Source of the DNA: Gordonia sp. (in: high G+C Gram-positive bacteria)
GTDB lineage: Bacteria; Actinomycetota; Actinomycetes; Mycobacteriales; Mycobacteriaceae
Assembly (NCBI GenBank): GCA_030152405.1
Contig: JASLJL010000495.1
Location: forward strand, 1 to 5,563
DNA length: 5,563 nt
Direction of reading: 5' to 3'
Part shown: positions 1 through 5,171 of the stretch, one piece after another
How positions within the stretch are numbered: the stretch's first letter is position 1
Layout: the number at the start of each line of letters is the position of its first letter
The notes under the pieces: model-generated
Database searches by the model: none
What the model was told of the DNA's origin: nothing
The model's input: the letters and a program-made list of their open reading frames with translations, nothing else
Translations under genes and position numbers: made by a program

Positions 1-1262
1 GGTTCCGGCGCGAACGCGACGACCAGACCGAACAGGACGATGCCTGCGAGGACGAGGCCGACCTTCTTGCCCGCCGACATCGGCTCCTTCGGCTCGGCGA
101 CCGGCGCGGGCTCTGCCGCGGCGGCCTTCGGAGCTGCGGAGACCTGCACCGGCGGTGGCGGCCACATGCCTTCGCCGTCACGCGTCACGGTGATGCCGCG
201 CTGGACGATGTCGTCCATGTCGAGCGTCAGCTCACCGTCCTTGCCGGGAGTGAGCAGCTTGAGCAGGTTGACGATGTTGGTGCCGTACAGCTGCGACGTC
301 TGTGCGGCGAGGCGACCTGCGAGGTCGGTGTAGCCGAGGATCGTGACGCCGCCGTCGGTGACGACCTTCTCGTCGGTGACGGTGCCCGCGGCGTTGCCGC
401 CGTTGGCCGCCGCCATGTCGACGATCACCGAGCCGTGCTTCATGCCTGCGACGGTCTCCGGCGACAGCAGCTTCGGCGCCGGGCGGCCGGGGATCAGCGC
501 GGTCGTGATGACGATGTCGGCGGCGCGCGCCTCCTCGTCGTACATCGACGCGGTCGCGGCCTCCTGCTCCGCGGTCATCTCCTTGGCGTAGCCGTCCTCG
601 GACTTCTCCGCCTCGAACTCGACGTGCACGAACTCCGCGCCCATCGACTCGACCTGCTCGGCGACCTCGGGGCGCACGTCGAACGCGCGCACCACGGCGC
701 CCATCGCCGACGCCGCACCGATCGCGGCCAGACCGGCCACACCCGCACCGACGACGAAGACTCGCGCCGGCGGGATCTTGCCCGCGGCGGTCACCTGGCC
801 GGTGAACATGCGGCCGAACTCGTGAGCCGCCTCGACGACGGCGCGGTAACCCGCGACGTTCGCCATCGACGACAGGACGTCCATCGACTGCGCACGCGAG
901 ATGCGCGGCACGGCGTCCATGGCGAGCGCGGTGACGCCCGCGTTCGTGAGCTTCTCGACGAGCTCCGGATTGCGTGCCGGAGCCATCATCGAGATCAGCA
1001 CGGCGCCGCGGCGCATACGGCCGATCTCATCGTCGGTCGGAGCGTTCACCTTGACGACGACGTCGGCGGCCCACACCTCGTCGGTCGAACCGACTCGTGC
1101 GCCCGCGCCGGTGAACGCCGCGTCAGGCTGCTCGGAGCTCTCGCCCGCGCCCGCCTCCACGACGACCTCGTAGCCGAGTTGCTGAAGCTGAGTCACCGTC
1201 TTCGCGGTGGCGGCGACGAGGGTCTCGCCCGCCTTCGACTCCTGGGGGATGCCGATCAGCAT
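1..1262 (-). CDS. pntA: NAD(P) transhydrogenase subunit alpha PntA (C-terminus beyond window)
   Basis: The enzyme couples hydride transfer between NADH and NADP+ to proton movement across the cytoplasmic membrane, supplying NADPH. The 420 visible residues align from residue 1 with E. coli PntA as I recall it. The start reads MLIGIPQES. The NAD-domain signature PRISRAQSMD lies at about 119-128, followed by SSMANVAGYRAVVEAAHEFG. The Rossmann glycine motif GAGVAG is at 172-177, TTALIPGRPAPKL at 253-265, and GYTDLAGR plus SQLYGTN follow at 310-329. An Ala/Pro-rich linker (about 367-400) leads into a hydrophobic helix (401-417), so this is the fused E. coli-like form (about 510 residues), not the split PntAA/PntAB form. 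Roughly 90 residues of membrane domain lie left of the window, where pntB would be expected. In the N-terminal motif ETRVAATPKTV, Leu15 replaces Arg and Ala20 replaces Pro. The ATG is supported by homology and by a good ribosome binding site. Confidence 0.95.
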   Translation of the reverse strand, partial: MLIGIPQESKAGETLVAATAKTVTQLQQLGYEVVVEAGAGESSEQPDAAFTGAGARVGSTDEVWAADVVVKVNAPTDDEIGRMRRGAVLISMMAPARNPELVEKLTNAGVTALAMDAVPRISRAQSMDVLSSMANVAGYRAVVEAAHEFGRMFTGQVTAAGKIPPARVFVVGAGVAGLAAIGAASAMGAVVRAFDVRPEVAEQVESMGAEFVHVEFEAEKSEDGYAKEMTAEQEAATASMYDEEARAADIVITTALIPGRPAPKLLSPETVAGMKHGSVIVDMAAANGGNAAGTVTDEKVVTDGGVTILGYTDLAGRLAAQTSQLYGTNIVNLLKLLTPGKDGELTLDMDDIVQRGITVTRDGEGMWPPPPVQVSAAPKAAAAEPAPVAEPKEPMSAGKKVGLVLAGIVLFGLVVAFAPE

Positions 1263-1269
1263 GTCACTG

Positions 1270-1277
1270 CCTCTCCC
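1270..1277 (-). promoter_or_regulatory. Ribosome binding site of pntA
   Basis: On the minus strand GGGAGAGG ends 7 bases before the ATG at 1262-1260. This purine-rich match to the 16S rRNA 3' end fixes the pntA start and implies a transcript with a leader rather than a leaderless one. Confidence 0.75.
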
Positions 1278-1429
1278 GGATTCATATTCCTGTTCTCACC
1301 TTGATCTGATCGCCGCATCAGACGAGATCGACGGGCACAAGGTACAGGTCAACGCCAGGAGCTCCCGCTCCGGAGAACGGTTCCATAGTGACCGGCAAGT
1401 GCTTCATCGAACTCGCGCGATGCTGCAGG

Positions 1430-1464
1430 AAACGTGGGGTAACCCGCATGATGGAAAACGTGGG
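1430..1464. repeat. Pair of direct repeats AAACGTGGG in the gap upstream of pntA
   Basis: AAACGTGGG occurs at 1430-1438 and again at 1456-1464, a 26-base offset (about 2.5 helical turns). The similarity extends leftward: GGAAACGTGGG against GGAAAACGTGGG, differing by one extra A. The pair lies 168-202 bases upstream of the pntA start in the 262-base gap between pntA and the stop of the FAD gene. It could be a tandem regulator site for pntA, but two such 9-mers can also arise by chance. No convincing promoter hexamers flank it, and no strong terminator hairpin was found in the gap. Confidence 0.3.
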
Positions 1465-1524
1465 ACGAACTTAGCACGGGGTAAGAATCACCCAAGAGTG
1501 CCTGTAAGTCAGATCACAGCACTG

Positions 1525-2982
1525 CTAGATGTGTGCTGCGGCGGATGCGCCGGCACGCCTGCCGAAGTAGGAGCCTTCTCCGAGCTGAGTGCCCGAAGCG
1601 TAGCCCTTTCCGTCCTGCGCAAGATTGGCTGCGCAGGCTCCGGCGGCGTACAGGCCCGGGATTACCGAACCGTCCTCGTGCAGGACCGCGCCGTCGACGG
1701 TGGTCGCCATTCCGCCGATGGTGAAACCGGCGTACAGCGCCTTGCCGAGGCTCATGTCGAAGGCCGCCCACGGCCCGCGATCCTGCGGGGCGAGGAACTC
1801 GGGGCTCTTGTGGAAGTCGGGATCCTCGCCGTTTGCAGCATAGGTGTTGTACCGGTCCAGAGTCGAAACGAGGGTCTCCCGATCGAGGCCGAGGCCGTCC
1901 GCCATCTCCTCCACCGTCTCCCACCCGTCGATGAACGGGCACAGGGGGAACTCGGGTCGTTCCATGTGCGCCTCGTCGACGATCAAGTACGCCGCCCGGT
2001 CGGTCTGATCCATGACGAATCCCGAGGTCCGCGAGTGATAGGAGTCCTCGGCGACGAATCGCTTGCCCTCCTTGTTCACGGCGAGCCCGGTCAGCAGGAT
2101 CGACGGTGGGTAGACGGGCGCGGTGATGAACGCCTGATCCATGTGCTTGAGCTGCGCGCCGACGGAGACGCCCATGCGGATGCCGAGACCGTCGTCGTAG
2201 GTGCTGCCGAGAGTGAACGGCTTCTCGGCGAGCTGCGGGACGTGCTCGGCCACCATGTCGGGATTCATGACGAATCCGCCGGCCGCGATGACGACCGACG
2301 ACGCCTTGATGAACCCTTCGACGGCGCCGTCCTTGTCGCGGGCGCCGACGACGGCGCCGGAGTCGTCGACGATCAGTGCGCGGCCGCCGACTTCGTAGCG
2401 GATCGGCACCTTCAGTTCACCGAGCCGCTTCACCAGGAGTTCGATCACCATGCCCGCACCGCCGGTGTCACCGGGGACCGGCACCTTGTGGCCGCGGGGC
2501 GCGGGCACGGCCTGTTCCTTGTACGGCCACACCTTCTCGTTGCCGGTGAACATGAGGCCCTGGGTCTGCGGCTGGATGACCGCCTTCTCCGGGTAGAACG
2601 ACCGCTCGAACTGGAAGCCCAGCCGCTCGAGCCAGTCGAAGTGCTCGACGCTGTCGTCGCAGTAGGCGCGGATCTTGTCGGGCTCGGGGTCGCGGGAGAC
2701 GGCGGTCAGATACTTGACCATCTCGTCGGCGCTGTCCTCGTGGCCGGTGGCCTTCTGCACCGCCGTTCCACCGCCGAGATAGAAGTGCCCGCCCGCCATG
2801 CAGCTGGTGCCGCCCGCGGCCGCCGACCGTTCGAGGACGAGGACGCTCGCACCATGGGTGGCGGCTTCGACGGCGGCACAGCATCCTCCGATGCCCGCAC
2901 CGAGGACCAGCACGTCCACACTGTCGGTGTACTCCGCGACGTCGTTCGCGCTGACTGTTTCCGGAATGTCCAAGCCGCTCAT
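1525..2982 (-). CDS. FAD-dependent oxidoreductase, fumarate reductase / 3-ketosteroid dehydrogenase superfamily
   Basis: A 485-residue flavoprotein (FAD_binding_2 type), probably soluble, as no signal peptide or membrane helix is seen. The N-terminal dinucleotide fold has VDVLVLGAGIGG (22-33) with the GxGxxG loop at 28-33, Glu51 at the end of strand 2 for the ribose, and GGTSCMAGG (57-65), the flavin-contact loop of this superfamily. AAGGF (233-237) closes the central FAD segment. The substrate-side cap includes NKEGKRFVAEDSYHSRTSG (303-321). The C-terminal FAD motif is IPGLYAAGACAANLA (441-455), then SGTQLGEGSYFG. The family catalyses alkene formation or reduction next to a carbonyl, as in fumarate reductases and Delta1-ketosteroid dehydrogenases. 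At 485 residues it is somewhat shorter than classical KstD (about 510-560), and I cannot assign KstD catalytic tyrosines, so the substrate stays open. The ATG at 2982 is chosen because an upstream in-frame start (3057) would add a low-complexity tail reading through the operator. The gene diverges from the ene-reductase. Confidence 0.9.
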   Translation of the reverse strand: MSGLDIPETVSANDVAEYTDSVDVLVLGAGIGGCCAAVEAATHGASVLVLERSAAAGGTSCMAGGHFYLGGGTAVQKATGHEDSADEMVKYLTAVSRDPEPDKIRAYCDDSVEHFDWLERLGFQFERSFYPEKAVIQPQTQGLMFTGNEKVWPYKEQAVPAPRGHKVPVPGDTGGAGMVIELLVKRLGELKVPIRYEVGGRALIVDDSGAVVGARDKDGAVEGFIKASSVVIAAGGFVMNPDMVAEHVPQLAEKPFTLGSTYDDGLGIRMGVSVGAQLKHMDQAFITAPVYPPSILLTGLAVNKEGKRFVAEDSYHSRTSGFVMDQTDRAAYLIVDEAHMERPEFPLCPFIDGWETVEEMADGLGLDRETLVSTLDRYNTYAANGEDPDFHKSPEFLAPQDRGPWAAFDMSLGKALYAGFTIGGMATTVDGAVLHEDGSVIPGLYAAGACAANLAQDGKGYASGTQLGEGSYFGRRAGASAAAHI

Positions 2983-2989
2983 GGACGTC

Positions 2990-2995
2990 AGCCTA
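2990..2995 (-). promoter_or_regulatory. Possible -10 element of a leaderless promoter for the FAD oxidoreductase gene
   Basis: On the minus strand TAGGCT fits the actinobacterial -10 pattern TAnnnT and ends 7 bases before the A of the ATG (2982), so transcription would begin at or next to the start codon. No good Shine-Dalgarno sequence precedes this ATG, which agrees with a leaderless mRNA, common in this order. The matching -35 position (3013-3018, AGAACA, spacer 17) is weak and lies inside the palindromic operator, so a bound repressor would block polymerase. Confidence 0.4.
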
Positions 2996-3004
2996 GACGA
3001 AGTT

Positions 3005-3020
3005 CTAGAACATGTTCTAG
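3005..3020. promoter_or_regulatory. KstR-like TetR-family operator in the divergent promoter region
   Basis: CTAGAACATGTTCTAG is a perfect 16-base palindrome. Its core TAGAACATGTTCTA matches the published KstR pattern TnnAACnnGTTnnA; KstR is the TetR-family repressor of cholesterol catabolism in mycobacteria and rhodococci. The AAC/GTT half-sites are 2 bases apart, unlike the 4-base spacing of actinobacterial LexA boxes. The site is AT-rich in a very GC-rich region and carries two copies of the rare tetramer CTAG, with a third at 2993-2996. Its centre is about 30 bases from the FAD gene start and about 83 from the ene-reductase start, so one site could control both directions. The palindrome is certain; the identity of the regulator is inferred. 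Confidence 0.7.
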
Positions 3021-3021
3021 T

Positions 3022-3044
3022 AGTGGAGGGAGAACCTTTCCACT
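3022..3044 (+). other. Hairpin between the operator and the ene-reductase leader
   Basis: AGTGGAGGG (3022-3030) pairs with CCTTTCCACT (3036-3044 used) through six Watson-Crick pairs, two G-U pairs and a closing G-C, around the five-base loop AGAAC. It starts two bases after the operator. The ascending arm contains GGAGGG, a good Shine-Dalgarno match with no start codon at a suitable distance. It may be a leader RNA hairpin, or part of the DNA region occupied by a regulator or polymerase. The transcription start is unknown, so it may not be transcribed. Confidence 0.3.
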
Positions 3045-3048
3045 GACC

Positions 3049-3095
3049 GGTCACCACTCTTGCGATGACCGACGACCGACCCGAGGGTGGTGACC
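3049..3095 (+). promoter_or_regulatory. Leader hairpin that pairs with the ene-reductase ribosome binding site
   Basis: GGTCACCAC (3049-3057) is the exact reverse complement of GTGGTGACC (3087-3095). The stem continues inward through 3062/3082 to give 14 continuous pairs (12 Watson-Crick, 2 G-U) with a 19-base loop (3063-3081). The descending arm holds the GAGGG ribosome binding site (3083-3087) and ends one base before the ATG. In a transcript starting upstream of 3049 this fold would hide the start site. A competing 6-pair stem, CGGTCA (3048-3053) with TGACCG (3066-3071), would free it. The loop contains a tandem GACCGAC repeat (3067-3080), and the left edge overlaps the palindrome TGACCGGTCA (3044-3053). 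A regulatory role is inferred. Confidence 0.45.
3083..3087 (+). promoter_or_regulatory. Ribosome binding site of the ene-reductase gene
   Basis: GAGGG lies 8 bases before the ATG at 3096. In-frame GTG codons at 3087 and 3090 overlap or nearly touch this site and have no purine-rich sequence of their own at a proper distance, so the ATG at 3096 is preferred. Confidence 0.65.
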
Positions 3096-4214
3096 ATGAC
3101 CGAACTCTTCAGCCCGCTGACCGTCCGCTCGCTGGAGTTGCCCAACCGCATCGTGATGTCGCCGATGACCCGCGAACGGTCGCCCATGGGAGTTCCGGGC
3201 GCCGACGTCGCCGACTACTACCGGCGCCGCGCCGCCGGTGGCACCGGGCTGATCGTCACCGAGGGCGTCGCCGTCGACCATCCCTCGGCGGTCGACTCCC
3301 CCGCCGTCCCACGACTGCACGGCGACGCGGCGCTCGCCGGCTGGCGGCGGGTGGTCGACGCCGTGCACGCCGCGGGCGGGCGGATCATCCCCCAGCTCTG
3401 GCACGTCGGCCCCCTGTGGGGCGCGATGGCCGAGGTGGACCGGGAACCGACTCCGATGCGCCCGTCCGGCGTGTGGGGCCGCGCGGGTCGGACCACCTAC
3501 TCCGACGAGTACGTGCGTCAGGCGAGCGCGCCGACGCGCGAGATGAGCGCGACCGACATCGACGACGTGATCACCGCGTACGCCCGATCGGCACGCAACG
3601 CCGTCGACCTCGGCTTCGACGGCATCGCCATCCACGCCGGCCACGGCTATCTCCTCGACTCGTTCCTGTGGACCGAGACCAACCGGCGCGACGACGAGTG
3701 GGGCGGCGATCCGATCCGGCGCACCCGCTTCCCGGCGGCGGTGGTGGCGGCGATCCGCGCCGAGATCGGTGAGGACCTGCCGATCTTCTACCGGTTCTCC
3801 CAGCACAAACAGCAGGACTACGGCGCTCGGATAGCCGACACGCCCGACGACCTCGGCCTGATCCTCGGGGCGCTCGCCGACGCCGGCGTCGACGTGTTCG
3901 ATGCGAGCTCGCGCCACTACGACCGCCCGGCGTTCGACGGGAGCCCGCTCACCCTCGCGGGCTGGGCCAAGAAGTTGACCGGCAAGCGTTCGATGGCCGT
4001 CGGCAGCGTCGGTCTGTCGACGTCGCTGCGCGACCGCGGACCGGCCGAACCCGCGTCGCTCGACAACGCGCATCGCCTCCTCACGTCCGGCGAGATCGAC
4101 CTGCTCGCCTTCGGCAGACTGCACCTCGCCGACCCGTCACTCGCGTCCACACTGGCGGACGGCTCCCCGATCCCCGAGTTCGATCGCACGCGTCACGAGA
4201 GGCAGTTCCATTGA
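3096..4214 (+). CDS. Old Yellow Enzyme family NADH:flavin oxidoreductase (FMN ene-reductase)
   Basis: A 372-residue TIM-barrel flavoenzyme of the size usual for classical Old Yellow Enzymes. These use NAD(P)H to reduce the C=C bond of alpha,beta-unsaturated carbonyl compounds, and sometimes nitro compounds or nitrate esters. The N-terminus LFSPLTVRSLELPNRIVMSPMTR (4-26) is typical, with Thr25 at the flavin-tuning position. Gln100 in IIPQLWHVG contacts FMN. The substrate pair His180/His183 and Tyr185 stand in IHAGHGYLLDSFL, matching the His-His-Tyr set of PETN reductase. TNRRDDEWGG (195-204) follows. YRFSQHKQQDYGARIAD marks a 12-oxophytodienoate-reductase-like actinobacterial subgroup. SVGLSTSLRD and FGRLHLADPSLAS form the phosphate-binding end of the barrel. 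All key residues seem present, so it should be active; the substrate is unknown. It is the first gene of a two-gene operon with the epoxide hydrolase and shares the divergent operator with the FAD oxidoreductase. Confidence 0.93.
   Translation: MTELFSPLTVRSLELPNRIVMSPMTRERSPMGVPGADVADYYRRRAAGGTGLIVTEGVAVDHPSAVDSPAVPRLHGDAALAGWRRVVDAVHAAGGRIIPQLWHVGPLWGAMAEVDREPTPMRPSGVWGRAGRTTYSDEYVRQASAPTREMSATDIDDVITAYARSARNAVDLGFDGIAIHAGHGYLLDSFLWTETNRRDDEWGGDPIRRTRFPAAVVAAIRAEIGEDLPIFYRFSQHKQQDYGARIADTPDDLGLILGALADAGVDVFDASSRHYDRPAFDGSPLTLAGWAKKLTGKRSMAVGSVGLSTSLRDRGPAEPASLDNAHRLLTSGEIDLLAFGRLHLADPSLASTLADGSPIPEFDRTRHERQFH
4197..4202 (+). promoter_or_regulatory. Ribosome binding site supporting the TTG start of the epoxide hydrolase
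   Basis: GAGAGG lies inside the last codons of the ene-reductase gene, 8 bases before the TTG at 4211. No ATG or GTG near this point would keep the conserved N-terminal beta-strand, so the TTG is favoured. Confidence 0.65.
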
Positions 4215-5167
4215 TCACCCATCGGACCGTCGACGTCGGCGACATCGAGCTCCACATCGCCGAGGCGGGTGACGGCCCGCCGGTGGTGCTCTGTCATGGT
4301 TTCCCGGGCCTGTGGTTCAGCTGGCGGAATCAGCTGACGGCGCTCGCGGACGCCGGTCACCGCGTCATTGCCCCCGACATGCGCGGCTACGGCCGGTCGT
4401 CGGCCCCGACGGATCCGCGCCAGTACGACAGGCGGCACACCGTCGGCGATCTGGTCGGATTGCTCGACGTCCTGGAGATCGATCAGGCGGTGTTCGCGGG
4501 GCACGACTTCGGGGCACAGCTGGTCTGGGATCTGCCCGCGTGGGCGCCGGACCGAGTTCGGGCACTCGCCCAGTTCAGCGTGCCGCGGATGCCTCGGATG
4601 CCGATCCGTCCGACCGACGGCTTCGCGTACCTCGCTGCTCAGCACTTCCTTCATCTGCATTACTTCCAGAAGGCCGGCGTCGCCGAAGCCGAATTCGACG
4701 GTCGGACGCGTGAGTTCCTCGGCAAGATCTTCCACGCTCTCAGCGGCGCGGGCAGCTACCTGGACTGTTGGCGGTTCCCGTCGGAGGGCAACGGCTACCT
4801 CGACGTCCTCCCCGAACCGCCGTCGCCGCCCTGGCCCTGGCTGAGCGCCGACGAATTCGACGTCTACGTCGAGGAGTTCACGCGCACCGGATTCACCGGC
4901 GGGCTGAACTGGTATCGCGCCGAGGACTTCTCGTGGGAGCAGAGCGCCGACCTCCACGACGTCCCGGTGACCGTGCCGACCACGTTCATCGTCGGCGCCG
5001 AAGACCCGGTCCTGTCGATGATGGGCGACGATCCGCTCGGTCAGACGGCTGCCCGGGTCCCCGGACTGCGGTCGACACATGTGATCCCGGGTGCCGGCCA
5101 CTTCGTGCAGATGGAGGCCGCCGACGAGGTGAACGCGATCCTCGTCGAGTTCCTCGCGTCGTTGTGA
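4211..5167 (+). CDS. Alpha/beta-hydrolase-fold epoxide hydrolase (EphA-like)
   Basis: A 318-residue cytosolic enzyme that opens epoxides to vicinal diols through an aspartyl ester. Every catalytic element is visible. The oxyanion motif HGFPG is at 29-33 and PDMRGYGRSS at 55-64. Nucleophile Asp99 is in GHDFGA (97-102), and the lid tyrosines are Tyr151 (HYFQKAG) and Tyr235 (GGLNWYRA). The acid Asp265 is in GAEDPV and the base His297 in GAGHFVQME. EFTRTGFTGGLNWYR (222-236) is very close to M. tuberculosis EphA as I remember it. The nucleophile is followed by Phe100 where Trp is more usual (GHDWG). The lid loop EPPSPPWPWLS (202-212) is rich in Pro and Trp. The TTG start overlaps the ene-reductase TGA by four bases (TTGA), indicating translational coupling. 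A haloalkane dehalogenase is less likely, because the paired lid tyrosines point to an epoxide hydrolase. Confidence 0.92.
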   Translation: MITHRTVDVGDIELHIAEAGDGPPVVLCHGFPGLWFSWRNQLTALADAGHRVIAPDMRGYGRSSAPTDPRQYDRRHTVGDLVGLLDVLEIDQAVFAGHDFGAQLVWDLPAWAPDRVRALAQFSVPRMPRMPIRPTDGFAYLAAQHFLHLHYFQKAGVAEAEFDGRTREFLGKIFHALSGAGSYLDCWRFPSEGNGYLDVLPEPPSPPWPWLSADEFDVYVEEFTRTGFTGGLNWYRAEDFSWEQSADLHDVPVTVPTTFIVGAEDPVLSMMGDDPLGQTAARVPGLRSTHVIPGAGHFVQMEAADEVNAILVEFLASL

Positions 5168-5171
5168 GCCG

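Noticed and set aside
435..1304. 289-codon plus-strand frame opposite pntA
   Set aside because: Arg/His-rich shadow; the minus strand matches PntA along its whole length.
1324..1352. Promoter for pntA with TTGACC (1352-1347, minus strand) as -35
   Set aside because: The -35 is good, but at 16-18 bases the -10 candidates (such as GATCTC) fit TAnnnT poorly.
1375..1383. GAACGGTTC as a second KstR-like site upstream of pntA
   Set aside because: The half-sites are separated by 1 base instead of 2 and the outer conserved T/A pair is missing.
1479..1493. Hairpin GGGT/ACCC as a terminator for the FAD gene
   Set aside because: The stem is only 4 pairs with a 7-base loop and no T-rich tail on the transcribed strand.
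3007..3018. Reading the palindrome as a LexA (SOS) box
   Set aside because: Actinobacterial SOS boxes have GAAC and GTTC half-sites separated by 4 bases; here the separation is 2 and the outer bases differ.
2983..3057. 25-residue N-terminal extension of the FAD oxidoreductase from an upstream ATG
   Set aside because: The extension is Ser/Thr/Arg-rich and unlike the family, and the operator and candidate -10 lie within it; the ATG at 2982 fits better.
1207..3093. Long plus-strand open frame (628 codons) across the gap and opposite the FAD gene
   Set aside because: It is antisense to a clearly conserved flavoprotein, the translation is a low-complexity Arg/Asp/Gly-rich shadow, and it would cross the operator.
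3087..3095. GTG starts at 3087 or 3090 for the ene-reductase
   Set aside because: They overlap or adjoin the GAGGG ribosome binding site and have no site of their own; the ATG at 3096 has correct spacing and gives the typical family N-terminus.
3051..4124. Long minus-strand open frame opposite the ene-reductase
   Set aside because: It is an Arg/Val/Gly-rich shadow frame caused by GC-rich codon bias; the plus strand carries the conserved Old Yellow Enzyme motifs.
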